Shown one piece after another: positions 7,673 to 16,356 of a stretch of DNA of 64,000 bases. The DNA comes from Terriglobia bacterium (GTDB taxonomy: Bacteria > Acidobacteriota > Terriglobia > UBA7540), in contig JAIQEZ010000050.1 of NCBI GenBank assembly GCA_020073545.1, positions 1 through 64,000 on the forward strand, in the 5' to 3' direction. The notes beneath the pieces were generated by a model that ran no database searches, was not told the origin of the DNA, and saw only the letters and a list, made by a program, of their open reading frames with translations. Each line of letters starts with the position of its first letter. Positions within the stretch are counted from its first letter, which is position 1. The translations under genes were made by a program, and so were the position numbers.

Positions 7673-8527
7673 ATGAATCAATCGCTTAACGCAGCGTGGC
7701 CCGTGGTTCTCAGTGTAGCCGGGTTCGATCCCTCGGCGGGAGCAGGGATCGCTGCGGACCTCAAAACCTTTGCCGCGCACAATTGCTACGGTATCGCCGC
7801 CATATCGGCTTTGACCGTTCAGAATAGCCAGGGAGTGGCCGCGATCCATCCGGTTGAGCCTCAGATTCTGAGAGAAACTATCCAGTCCCTTCTCGCCGAC
7901 GGCCGGGTAAAAGCCCTCAAAATCGGCATGCTGCATAATGCCGCCACGGCCCAAGTCGTGCGAGAGGTTCTAGACTACCACCCCGCCCTTCCCGCGGTGC
8001 TCGACCCGGTGGTGCGCTCCTGCAGCGGCGTTGAACTCCTGGATGCTTCGGGATTGGACTTCCTCCGGCGGGAGCTGATTCCGCGCGTATCACTGTTGAC
8101 GCCCAACTTGGCTGAAGCGGCCGCCCTCACCGAACTGCCGGTTGACAATCTGGAGAGCATGAAGGCTGCGGCACGCAAACTGATTGAAATGGGCGCGCGT
8201 GCCGTGGTGGTGACCGGCGGCCACCTCGAAAAGGCCATCGATGTCTTTTTTGATGGCACGGAGGTGGAGTCGTTCGTCGGTGAACGCATCAGGCCTGACA
8301 ACACTCACGGCACCGGATGCACTTTCTCTTCTGCTGTGGCGGCGAATCTCGCCCTGGGACGCCAATTGCGCGATGCCGTCGTGCTGGCCAAGGCGTTTGT
8401 TGCCGAAGCGATTCGCAACGCTTTTCCGATTGGGCCAGGCCGCATTCCTCTAAACCATCTCTATCGTATGATGGAGTCTCCCCGCGTTACAGACCACTCC
8501 GCCGCCATCCCTGAGCCTGTGCACTGA
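7673..8527 (+). CDS. thiD: Hydroxymethylpyrimidine/phosphomethylpyrimidine kinase
   Basis: The 284-residue enzyme phosphorylates HMP to HMP-PP in thiamine synthesis or salvage. It is a ribokinase-fold protein with VAGFDPSAGAGIAADLKTF at the start (residues 14-32), KIGML in the middle, DPVV, and the anion-hole motif THGTGCTFSSA near residue 225. Length is normal. It stands alone, without thiE or thiC beside it, behind a near-perfect promoter. GACGAAACGAAGG precedes the ATG. Pyridoxal kinase activity is possible, as in some relatives, but ThiD is the simplest call. Confidence 0.93.
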   Translation: MNQSLNAAWPVVLSVAGFDPSAGAGIAADLKTFAAHNCYGIAAISALTVQNSQGVAAIHPVEPQILRETIQSLLADGRVKALKIGMLHNAATAQVVREVLDYHPALPAVLDPVVRSCSGVELLDASGLDFLRRELIPRVSLLTPNLAEAAALTELPVDNLESMKAAARKLIEMGARAVVVTGGHLEKAIDVFFDGTEVESFVGERIRPDNTHGTGCTFSSAVAANLALGRQLRDAVVLAKAFVAEAIRNAFPIGPGRIPLNHLYRMMESPRVTDHSAAIPEPVH

Positions 8528-8579
8528 GGCTCTGTCAGGGAACAACTATTCCCTGAACGTCACACGGCCACCTTGGCCG

Positions 8580-8623
8580 CGCGCAGGGGCAAGACCCCGA
8601 GGGATCGGGGCAGGTTGCCCATG
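8580..8623. terminator. Nested hairpin between convergent genes
   Basis: GGGCAA (8587-8592) pairs with TTGCCC (8615-8620) and encloses CCCCGA/TCGGGG. It sits between the convergent ends of thiD and the hydrolase gene. It lacks a T tract, so a terminator role is only likely by position. Confidence 0.35.
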
Positions 8624-10045
8624 CTACCGAGCGATGGAGAAAGTCGTCGAGGGATAAGCGTCCATATCGCGCAGCAGGGGTTTCTCCCAGGAGAACTCCG
8701 GGTGTTTGCGCAGATGTTCGTTGGCTTTGAACTTGATGCCGCAGGCGTGGCCTGCGGCGGCCGAGAAGGACATGCGTCCGGCCATGGCCGCGTCAGCGAC
8801 CTTATTCTGAACCGCCCCCGCAGGTCCGTAAGGCGGCTCCCACGGTGGAAGGCCACGCGGCGAGAGATCGACGTGGCCGCACAAGGTCCGTTCGTTCGCT
8901 TCCTCTTTCTTCTGGAGTGTATCGTAGTGGTCCGCCAGGAAGCGTTGGGCTACGGCCACATCAATTCTTCCTTTGTACTCGGCCATCAACTGTTCCCATC
9001 GCAAGTGCCGGGCGTTGGCGCTTTCTCCCATGTCCTGCACGTTGAAGTCGGTTTCCTCCTGCACGAGCTTCGGGTCAGCGGGGAAGTTCGAACCCACGAA
9101 GTAACCGTCGGTCTTGCGCAGCAGCGTCGCGTTCTTGAGCCCCAGCTCGAGACTGGCAATTTCATTGGTCTTCCGATCTGCCACTAGCCAGGTGTTGGCG
9201 TATCCACCGTTGTTACCTTCCTTCATGATCCGCGCAAAATCGTCGATCGATGAAGCATACTGCATGGCCTTGCGAGCGCGAACGAACTCGGGGACGCCGC
9301 TCGGGTCGTAGCCCGAAAAGTGTGAGATGGTGGTCTCCGTAATCATCAAGCCCGCGGAGTTGATTCCGAAATCATCGCCGCTATGGATCAAGCCCGGGAA
9401 GCCGTCCATCAGGATGCGATGGCCTTGCGCTGGAGCGATGTCGAAAATGATGGTCCAGCGAGAGCCGTCCAGGTAACTCGTCCAATTGTTGTGCGCGATG
9501 ATGACCTTTCCGTCCCGCGTGTAACTGCCGGTGGCGACGAAGGCGCTGCAATGCTCAGGCGCGACGAGAGAAGCAGAGGTGGAAAGATGGTGTTGCCGGT
9601 CATACTCCTTCACGTAGTAGCCCCACTCGGGCAACGCGTTGAGCGCGACCACATCCCAGACATCCAGGTTCACACCTTTCGCTTTCAGGCCCTCGGCGAT
9701 GCCCAGCAACTCCTCGCGATACTCCTGCTCGATGTGTGGCCACATCATGTCCTGGGCGGCCGTGCGGAAGAACTTCCAGTCCTTCTTGCTGTCGCGAGTC
9801 TGCTCGAGGACCGTAACGTTTTCCGCGTCGCGAATTTCCCGGGCCAGCAAGTATCCGTGCTGGAATCCGATTTCGGAGGGAGTCCCTTCGAGGTGCACGA
9901 ACGTCCAGCCCATCTGCGCGGGCCGGCGAAAGGCTCCCTTCAAACGCGCGTCGGTTTTCGCATCCTTCGGAACCAGGGGTAGCGTGGTGGCCACAAGAAC
10001 CAAGCTGGCCAGGATCAAGGCGATTCGGCGCATCAGCATCTCCAT
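8624..10045 (-). CDS. C45-type autoproteolytic acyltransferase/hydrolase (phospholipase B-like)
   Basis: The 473-residue protein has a signal peptide (RRIALILASLVLVATT) and the core of the Ntn-hydrolase C45/phospholipase B-like fold. GFQHGYLLA is near residue 61, and the likely autoproteolytic nucleophile Cys166 sits in APEHCSAFVA. Downstream are GKVIIAHNNWTSY, GFPGLIHSGDDFGINSAGL and YANTWLVADRKT. Such enzymes cut themselves to expose an N-terminal Cys and then hydrolyse amide bonds in lipids, peptides or penicillin-like substrates; the substrate here is unknown. Starts at 10045, 10039 and 10033 are all in frame; GGAG placement favours 10033. It is exported and probably acts in the periplasm. 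Confidence 0.78.
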   Translation of the reverse strand: MEMLMRRIALILASLVLVATTLPLVPKDAKTDARLKGAFRRPAQMGWTFVHLEGTPSEIGFQHGYLLAREIRDAENVTVLEQTRDSKKDWKFFRTAAQDMMWPHIEQEYREELLGIAEGLKAKGVNLDVWDVVALNALPEWGYYVKEYDRQHHLSTSASLVAPEHCSAFVATGSYTRDGKVIIAHNNWTSYLDGSRWTIIFDIAPAQGHRILMDGFPGLIHSGDDFGINSAGLMITETTISHFSGYDPSGVPEFVRARKAMQYASSIDDFARIMKEGNNGGYANTWLVADRKTNEIASLELGLKNATLLRKTDGYFVGSNFPADPKLVQEETDFNVQDMGESANARHLRWEQLMAEYKGRIDVAVAQRFLADHYDTLQKKEEANERTLCGHVDLSPRGLPPWEPPYGPAGAVQNKVADAAMAGRMSFSAAAGHACGIKFKANEHLRKHPEFSWEKPLLRDMDAYPSTTFSIAR

Positions 10046-10207
10046 GGGTGCAATCGGTCTCCTGCATCACCGGAACGTGCCTGGGTGACGTCAGAAGAGC
10101 ACGCGATTATACACCCCGATCCCGAAGTCGGGTGGCTTCTGCGGAAGCTGGTGTCTTCCAGACCCTTTCTTCGTGGGAATCACCAGGTCTCGCGTTACAA
10201 TGGTGCC

Positions 10208-11511
10208 ATGCTCGTCAACTTCGCTTTTGGACGAAGCGGTTTGACCCTCGACTTGCCGGACGGTTATCAATGCCGCGTGCTGGAAGCGCGGTCGGCCGTC
10301 CCACTCGCTGATGCCCCCGCCGCCATCGAGAGAGCGTTGGATGCGCCCGTTGCCTGCCCGCCGCTTGTGAAGTTGGCCCGCGGCAAGCGCTCGGCTGCCA
10401 TCTCCGTTTGCGATATCACCCGGCCGGCTCCTAACCGTGAGGTGCTCCCTCCCGTGCTGGCGCGGCTTGAGGCGGCCGGCATTCCGCGGGAGGGCATCAC
10501 GATCTTGATTGCCACGGGGCTTCACCGGCCGGCCAGCGACGTGGAGATTCTCGAGATTTGCGGAGAGGAAGTCGCCACCCGTTATGGTGTGCTAAATCAC
10601 CACGCCCGCGAGCTTTCTGAGAATTGCGATCTGGGAAGAACGGCGGCCGGAACCCCGGTTTACATAGACCAACGCTTCGTCTCCGCCGACCTTCACATCA
10701 CGTTGGGCTTTATCGAGCCGCACCTCATGCTGGGGTTCTCCGGCGGGCGGAAGCTCATCGCCCCCGGCTTGGCCGCTCAAGAAACCATCAAGGTTCTCCA
10801 CAGTCCGCGCTTCATGCGTGATCCGCGTGCGGTGGAAGGTTCGATCGAAGCGAACCCCTTGCACCAGGAACTTCTGGAAATCGCGCGCCTGGCGCGCCAC
10901 GATCTTCTGGTGGATGTAGCACTGGGCCGCGGCACTCCGCGGCGCCCGATCGCTGCGGTCTTTGCCGGCGAACCTGTCGCCGCCCACCGGCAGGGGTGGA
11001 GTTTGTGTCGCGCGTCATGCTCGAGACGCTCGATAAGCCCGTCGATGCCGTGATCACTACCGCGGCCGGCTATCCGCTCGACCTCACCTTTTACCAAGCC
11101 GTCAAGGGCATCACCGCCGCGTCACATATTGTGAAACCCGGGGGAAAAATCCTACTCCTTGCTGCCTGCGAGGAAGGCGCGGGCGGGCCGGAGTTCAGCG
11201 GCATGCTGGCCGAGGGCCTGTCCGATCAAGGCTTTATGAAGAAGATCGGTGGCGCGCCGGTGACCGTGGACCAATGGCAACTCGAAAAGCTCGCGCTGGT
11301 CACCACCCGAGCGGAGGTCCTCTATTACGTGCCCGGCCTGCCGCGTGGATTCCACCCCGCACTTTGGGGCAAAGTCTGTGCAACCGCTGAGGAAGCCGTA
11401 AAAGCACTCACGGAGGGATTGGAAAGGAACTCGCGTATTGCGGTCGTTCCGGAAGGACCGTACGTCCTGGCTCAGGTGGGCACCGCTACGCCAAAAGAAG
11501 CCGCGGCCTGA
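10208..11511 (+). pseudogene. larA: Nickel-pincer lactate racemase-like protein (LarA/DUF2088), frameshifted
   Basis: The coding frame from ATG 10208 carries LarA features: VCDITRPAP, LIATGLHRP, NHHAR, then GFIEPH and GFSGGRKLIAPG, whose Lys would carry the nickel-pincer cofactor. After PVAAHRQG at about 10993-10996 (GGGG) the frame breaks. The correct continuation (VEFVSRVMLETLDKPVDAVITTAAGYPLDLTFYQ...) lies in another frame and runs to 11511. One missing G restores about 434 residues, normal for the family. Both halves are well conserved, so sequencing error or very recent mutation fits better than old decay. larB is present at 58420. Confidence 0.8.
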
Positions 11512-11613
11512 GGGCCTGCGCGAAAGCCAGTGCTGTGGCCCCGGTCTCGCTCTCCTGGGGACGTGAAGTTGTGGGGAGGGCCCGGCGACCCGCACAAAGC
11601 CAGTTGACCAGTT

Positions 11614-11627
11614 CCCATAAATATGGG
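11614..11627. promoter_or_regulatory. Palindrome, candidate VapB operator
   Basis: CCCATA-AA-TATGGG is a perfect inverted repeat ending 13 bases before the antitoxin start, with TTGACC at 11604-11609 just upstream. Self-binding of antitoxins to such sites is common, so this is a likely autoregulatory operator. Confidence 0.5.
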
Positions 11628-11638
11628 AGCATTGGGTC

Positions 11639-11890
11639 ATGAAAACAACGTTGGAAATCCCCGACCCAATCTTCCGCCGCGCCAAGGCGACGGCTGCCGA
11701 ACACGGGATTCCGCTCCGCCAGTTTGTTAGTGAAGCGGTGGCGGAGAAACTGGAGGCTAAAGCTGCACGCCGGGACAGAGGGAGGATGGCGGTGGCAGGA
11801 AAGCTGCGACACCTGCGCAAGGAGACAGCCCGCATCAGCAGTTTGATTGAAAAGGAGTTTGAGAGGATTGAACTGGAGGATCGAGCTTGA
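11639..11890 (+). CDS. VapB-type antitoxin
   Basis: The 83-residue protein begins MKTTLEIPDPIFRRAKATAAEHG and continues LRQFVSEAVAEKLEAK, a ribbon-helix-helix DNA-binding start typical of VapB/CopG-like antitoxins. A basic C-terminal tail would wrap the toxin. Its last bases overlap the PIN toxin start (TTGA), so the pair is translated together. The palindrome at 11614-11627 is probably its operator. Confidence 0.8.
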   Translation: MKTTLEIPDPIFRRAKATAAEHGIPLRQFVSEAVAEKLEAKAARRDRGRMAVAGKLRHLRKETARISSLIEKEFERIELEDRA

Positions 11891-12264
11891 TCCTCGACAC
11901 GAACGCCCTCTCGGCGATTGCGGAGGGGGAAGCGGGAGCGACCGAGAAGTTTACCCGCGCTCGTCAGGTTGCCATTCCGGTCATCGTCCTGGGCGAGTAT
12001 CGCTTTGGAATCGCCCAGTCGCGGCATAGGCGCGAGTATGAGCGCTGGCTGGAGGAGATGGTTTCTCTGGTCCGCGTTCTTGAGGTAAGCGAGGAAACCG
12101 CCGTCTGGTATGCCAGGATTCGGACTCAACTCAAAGCAGCGGGCACTGCCATTCCGAGTAACGACGCTTGGATCGCGGCGCTCTGCCGGCAACATGCTCT
12201 TCCTTTGCTGAGCCGAGACCAACATTTCGACCTGGTCAAAGGACTCCAGCGGCTGGATTGGTGA
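11887..12264 (+). CDS. VapC-type PIN-domain ribonuclease toxin
   Basis: The 125-residue PIN protein starts at a TTG overlapping the antitoxin stop. Acidic metal-binding residues are in place: Asp4 (LDTNALS), Glu37 (VLGEYRFG), Asp93 (SNDAWIAA) and Asp111 (SRDQHFD). VapC toxins cleave tRNA or rRNA at specific sites until bound by VapB. The length is normal and the active site intact, so the pair looks functional. Confidence 0.88.
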   Translation: MILDTNALSAIAEGEAGATEKFTRARQVAIPVIVLGEYRFGIAQSRHRREYERWLEEMVSLVRVLEVSEETAVWYARIRTQLKAAGTAIPSNDAWIAALCRQHALPLLSRDQHFDLVKGLQRLDW

Positions 12265-12399
12265 CGGCAGGCCCTGCAGCGGTACCTCGACAGGGGCTTG
12301 CCGACGCAAGTGGATTGGCTATGGTCTCCCGGCCGGCGGTGCCGATGGAATCGCAAAGCCCCAGGCCTCCAGGCTTAGCAGACCAATCGACACTGCGTG

Positions 12400-13584
12400 C
12401 TAGATAATATTCAACTCCTTCCCGACGTTTTCCAAAATCGCCAGCGCTCGCGTCAATTCTTCGCGCCTGTGCGTGGCGGTTACGATGGTGCGGATGCGTG
12501 CCTTGCCCTGGGGCACGGTCGGGAAACCGATGCCCTGCGCAAACACCCCCGCCGCGAAAAGCTGACGAGAGAATTCGTGCGCCAGTGCAGCGTCACCGAC
12601 GATGACGGGGGTGATGGGTGTTTCGCTCAGGCCGGTATTGAAGCCCAGTTTCTTCAGTCCCTCTTTGAGGAATCGCGTGTTAGACCAGAGCTGCTCGATC
12701 AATTGCGGCTCCTCTTCCAGGACTTCAAAGGCGGCGAGGCACGTGGCGGCGACCGCAGGGGGGTGGGAAGTGGAGAACAGGAATGGCCGAGCACGGTGGT
12801 AAAGAAACTCAATGGTGTCGCGGGTGGAGCAAACGTAGCCGCCCAGCGCTCCAATGGCCTTCGAGAGCGTTCCAACCTGGATGTCCACGCGACCGTGCAA
12901 GTTGAAGTGATCGACCGTGCCGCGCCCGTTCCGTCCGAGCACGCCGGAAGCATGGGCGTCGTCGATCATCATGATGCACCCGTACTTCTCTGCCAATTCC
13001 ACGAGCTGCGGCAGCGGAGCAATGTCGCCCTCCATGGAAAATACGCCATCCGTGATCAGCAGCTTGTGGCATTTGCGCCCGGCGAGGTCCTGCAAGATCT
13101 TCTCGCAGGCCTCCATGTCTTTGTGAGGGAAAACCTTGATTTCGGCCCGCGAGAGCCGGCAGCCGTCGATAATCGAGGCGTGATTGAGCTCATCGGAAAT
13201 GATCACATCCTCACGACCCAGAATCGCGGAGACCGTCCCGGCATTGGCCGTAAAGCCCGATTGAAACACCACGGACGCCTCGACGTGTTTGAAGCGCGCG
13301 ATCTTTTCCTCCAGCGCCATGTGGATCGACATGGTGCCGGCGATGGTCCTTACGGCGCCCGAGCCGACTCCCCACTTTTCCGTGGCCTCCAGGGCGCGCT
13401 GCCGCAGCTTGGGGTGAGTGGTCAACCCCAGGTAATTGTTGGAGGAGAGATTGATCACCTCCTGGCCGTCGAAGCGCGCCACGGGAAGCTGCTCGGTCTC
13501 CAGAATGCGCAGCCGCTGATAGAGCTTCTGCTCGCGCAGCTTCTGAAGCTCATCGGCAAGGTATTGCAGTTCGGCTTTTGGCAT
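12400..13584 (-). CDS. Glycine C-acetyltransferase / 8-amino-7-oxononanoate synthase family
   Basis: This 394-residue PLP enzyme belongs to the alpha-oxoamine synthase family. Lys242 in GTLSKAIGALGG should bind PLP, DDAH at 208-211 holds the cofactor ring, and SSNNYLGL is the typical N-terminal motif. Kbl makes or splits 2-amino-3-ketobutyrate, and BioF makes the biotin precursor KAPA. High similarity to the Kbl pattern (GAVRTIAGTMSIHMALEEKIA) favours glycine C-acetyltransferase. Neither tdh nor bio genes are adjacent, so context does not decide. Confidence 0.82.
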   Translation of the reverse strand: MPKAELQYLADELQKLREQKLYQRLRILETEQLPVARFDGQEVINLSSNNYLGLTTHPKLRQRALEATEKWGVGSGAVRTIAGTMSIHMALEEKIARFKHVEASVVFQSGFTANAGTVSAILGREDVIISDELNHASIIDGCRLSRAEIKVFPHKDMEACEKILQDLAGRKCHKLLITDGVFSMEGDIAPLPQLVELAEKYGCIMMIDDAHASGVLGRNGRGTVDHFNLHGRVDIQVGTLSKAIGALGGYVCSTRDTIEFLYHRARPFLFSTSHPPAVAATCLAAFEVLEEEPQLIEQLWSNTRFLKEGLKKLGFNTGLSETPITPVIVGDAALAHEFSRQLFAAGVFAQGIGFPTVPQGKARIRTIVTATHRREELTRALAILENVGKELNII

Positions 13585-13728
13585 GGTTCAAAACCCCGAA
13601 TAGCACAAGGATGCTTACAGATTATGATGCAGCTTGGGATTACTCGAAGATCCTCCCGTGCCATGATAGCACAGCGGTTTTTTCAGAGCGTGAAGGCCCG
13701 ACAAAGCCGGCGTGGTGGGGTGAACCTG

Positions 13729-14211
13729 CTAATTGAGCTTGTACCGGACCTTGGCCAAGGCGTCCTTCGCCAGCGTGTAGTCCGGTGAGAGTTTCAGGGC
13801 CTGTTCGAAGTGGTAGCGCGCCTTGCCGTACAACTCCTTCGCCACATACACGCGCCCCAAATTGTAATGCGGATAATGGTAGGACTCGTAGCGCCGCGAT
13901 TGAAGCGAGCGCTCCAGCCAGGGAACCGCCTCGTCGTATTCCCCTTTCTCGATCAAGTAGGCGCCAATGTCGTTGTAGGGATTTCCAAACTCCGGGTCGA
14001 GCTGGATGGCTTTCTTGCACTCGGCGATGGCATCGTCGATCTTGCCCTGGAAGCGGTAAGTCCAGCCCAGGAATGTGAAGGCTTCCGCCGTGGGGTGAAG
14101 ATCCAGCGAGCGCTTATAGAGTTCGACCGCCATGTCGTAATCCCCGCCCATCTGGTACTGATAAGCTTCCTTGAGCAGTTCCCACGCGGCTTGCAGTTCT
14201 TCGGCGCCCAT
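13729..14211 (-). CDS. TPR-repeat protein
   Basis: From Met at 14211 (MGAEELQAAWELLKEAYQYQ) the protein has 160 residues built almost entirely of TPR units, including FTFLGWTYRFQGKIDDAIAE and AVPWLERSLQS. An in-frame start at 14253 would add 14 unlikely residues. There is no signal peptide, so it is cytosolic. It precedes the kbl-like gene on the same strand by about 145 bases. Its partner is unknown. Confidence 0.75.
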   Translation of the reverse strand: MGAEELQAAWELLKEAYQYQMGGDYDMAVELYKRSLDLHPTAEAFTFLGWTYRFQGKIDDAIAECKKAIQLDPEFGNPYNDIGAYLIEKGEYDEAVPWLERSLQSRRYESYHYPHYNLGRVYVAKELYGKARYHFEQALKLSPDYTLAKDALAKVRYKLN

Positions 14212-14625
14212 AAAAGTTGCTAATACTCCCCAGTTTGTAGTTAGCATAGGCACCCCGCGTTGTCAATGACGAGGCGGTACTGGATTGTTGGGGGACGTCC
14301 ATAGCGGACCCTTTGACGGGCTTTGGGGGAATCTTGCACCCTTGATCATAGACAATGCCGACAGGATGAATCATCCGCGTTGTTAGCTTCATTCCCAGAA
14401 AGCGCAATTTGTCTTCAACTAGATCCATAGCCTTGTCCCCGGAAACATCGGTTTTCACTCCTCCAGTCTCTGCAGGCAACACAGACATACTGTCCGACCC
14501 TCGAAAGCCGACTCGCCCCACCCGCGCAGACGCAACGCCTGGGCACGGCCGTCTTGCTCGGGGCGCACAAATCTGCGAATATGACTGCTTTCACCGGGGG
14601 CAGCATTCACCTATAGGAGGCCAGC
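14212..14625. other. Gap upstream of ilvD
   Basis: No convincing gene is seen here. A minus-strand open frame from 14521 continues into the TPR gene in another frame and has no recognised motif. Only the ribosome-binding site of ilvD (ATAGGAGG) stands out at the right end. Confidence 0.4.
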
Positions 14626-16308
14626 ATGCCAGTCAATCTTAAGCATCGCAGTCACATCATCACGGACGGCCGCGACCGCGCCGGGGCACGCTCCATGCTC
14701 AAGGCTATCGGGTTCACGGACGCCGACTTGGCCCGGCCGATCGTCGGCATCGCCAACACCTGGATTGAGACCATGCCGTGCAACTACCACCTGCGCCAAT
14801 TGGCGGCAAAGGTGAAGGCGGGGGTGCGCGCGGCCGGCGGCACGCCTATGGAGTTCAACACCATCGCCATTTCCGACGGCGTGACCATGGGCACTGAGGG
14901 CATGAAGGCCTCGCTCGTCAGCCGCGAGGTTGTAGCCGACTCCATCGAATTGGTCGGACGCGGCCACATGTTTGACGCCATAGTGGCGCTGGTGGGCTGC
15001 GACAAAACGATTCCGGGCGGAGCCCTGGCGCTCATCCGATTGAACGTCCCGAGCCTTCTCCTTTACGGCGGTTCCATCGCCGCGGGGCGCTTCCAGGGTC
15101 GCGACGTAACGATTGTCGATGTTTACGAAGGCGTGGGTGCAAATGCCGCCGGGCTCATGTCGGACGCGGATTTGAAGCGGCTGGAAGACGTAGCGTGTCC
15201 GGGGGCCGGCGCATGCGGCGGGCAGTTCACTGCTAACACCATGTCCACGGTGATGGAGTTCATCGGCCTTTCTCCCATGGGAGCGAACAGCGTTCCGGCT
15301 CTCGATCCCCAAAAAGACGAAGTCGCTTACCAGTGCGGGCAAATGGTGATGGACCTGCTGAAGCGCGGAGTGAAACCGCTCGACATCCTGACGCGCAAAG
15401 CTTTCGAAAACGCCATCGCCAGCGTGGCCGCCACGGGCGGGTCAACCAACGCCGTGCTACACCTGCTGGCCATGGCGCGCGAAGCCGGCGTCCCGCTAAC
15501 CCTTGAGGACTTTGACGCCATCAGTTCGCGCACGCCCATCATCGCGGATCTGAAACCCGGCGGGCGCTACGTGGCTGTCGATGTACACCGAGCGGGCGGG
15601 ATTCCTCTGATCGCCAAGAAACTGCTGGCGGCCGGTTTGATCGATGGTTCGCAGATGACGCCCAGCGGCAAGACGATTGCCGAGGAAGCGGCGCGCGCCA
15701 CCGAAACGCCCGGCCAGGATGTGGTAAGGCCCGTCTCGGATCCCGTCAAGAAAACCGGCGGCTTGGTCATCTTGAAAGGCAACCTGGCGCCCGAGGGCTG
15801 CGTTATCAAAGTGGCTGGCGTCGCGCGCACGTACCATCGCGGGCCGGCGCGGGTGTTTGATTGCGAAGAGGACGCCATGCGCGCCGTCACCGGCAAGAGC
15901 ATCAAGGCCGGAGATGTGGTGGTGATTCGCTATGAGGGCCCGCGCGGCGGGCCGGGCATGCGCGAGATGCTGGGCGTGACCGGGGCAATCGTGGGCGAAG
16001 GCCTTGGCGAATCGGTAGCTTTGTTGACCGATGGCCGCTTCAGCGGCGGCACGCACGGCCTGATGGCGGGTCACGTGGCGCCGGAAGCGGCGCGGGGCGG
16101 GCCGATCGCCGCCGTGGCCGACGGCGACACGATCGTGTTCGACATCGAAAAGCGGCGACTCGACGTGGAACTCTCCGAGGCTGACCTCCGGAAGCGCCTC
16201 GCCAACTGGCGCCCACCCGAGCCGCGCTACAAACGAGGCGTTTTTTCCAAGTACGCCGCGCTGGTTTCTTCCGCGTCGGAAGGCGCCGTGACGTTTGTGA
16301 AGCCGTGA
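14626..16308 (+). CDS. ilvD: Dihydroxy-acid dehydratase
   Basis: The 560-residue enzyme dehydrates dihydroxy acids to the 2-oxo acids of valine and isoleucine and also serves pantothenate synthesis. The three iron-sulfur ligands are visible: Cys52 (METMPCNYH region), Cys125 (GCDKTIPGG) and a third in [16 protein letters not shown] (191-206). [11 protein letters not shown] and [10 protein letters not shown] are further family signatures. AGGAGG lies nine bases before the ATG. No other ilv gene is near. Related sugar-acid dehydratases exist, but the motif set and length fit IlvD. Confidence 0.94.
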   Translation: MPVNLKHRSHIITDGRDRAGARSMLKAIGFTDADLARPIVGIANTWIETMPCNYHLRQLAAKVKAGVRAAGGTPMEFNTIAISDGVTMGTEGMKASLVSREVVADSIELVGRGHMFDAIVALVGCDKTIPGGALALIRLNVPSLLLYGGSIAAGRFQGRDVTIVDVYEGVGANAAGLMSDADLKRLEDVACPGAGACGGQFTANTMSTVMEFIGLSPMGANSVPALDPQKDEVAYQCGQMVMDLLKRGVKPLDILTRKAFENAIASVAATGGSTNAVLHLLAMAREAGVPLTLEDFDAISSRTPIIADLKPGGRYVAVDVHRAGGIPLIAKKLLAAGLIDGSQMTPSGKTIAEEAARATETPGQDVVRPVSDPVKKTGGLVILKGNLAPEGCVIKVAGVARTYHRGPARVFDCEEDAMRAVTGKSIKAGDVVVIRYEGPRGGPGMREMLGVTGAIVGEGLGESVALLTDGRFSGGTHGLMAGHVAPEAARGGPIAAVADGDTIVFDIEKRRLDVELSEADLRKRLANWRPPEPRYKRGVFSKYAALVSSASEGAVTFVKP

Positions 16309-16356
16309 CCGCGGGTGCCGTTCCTCTGAAGGCAGAACTTTCGGAAATGTCGTCGC

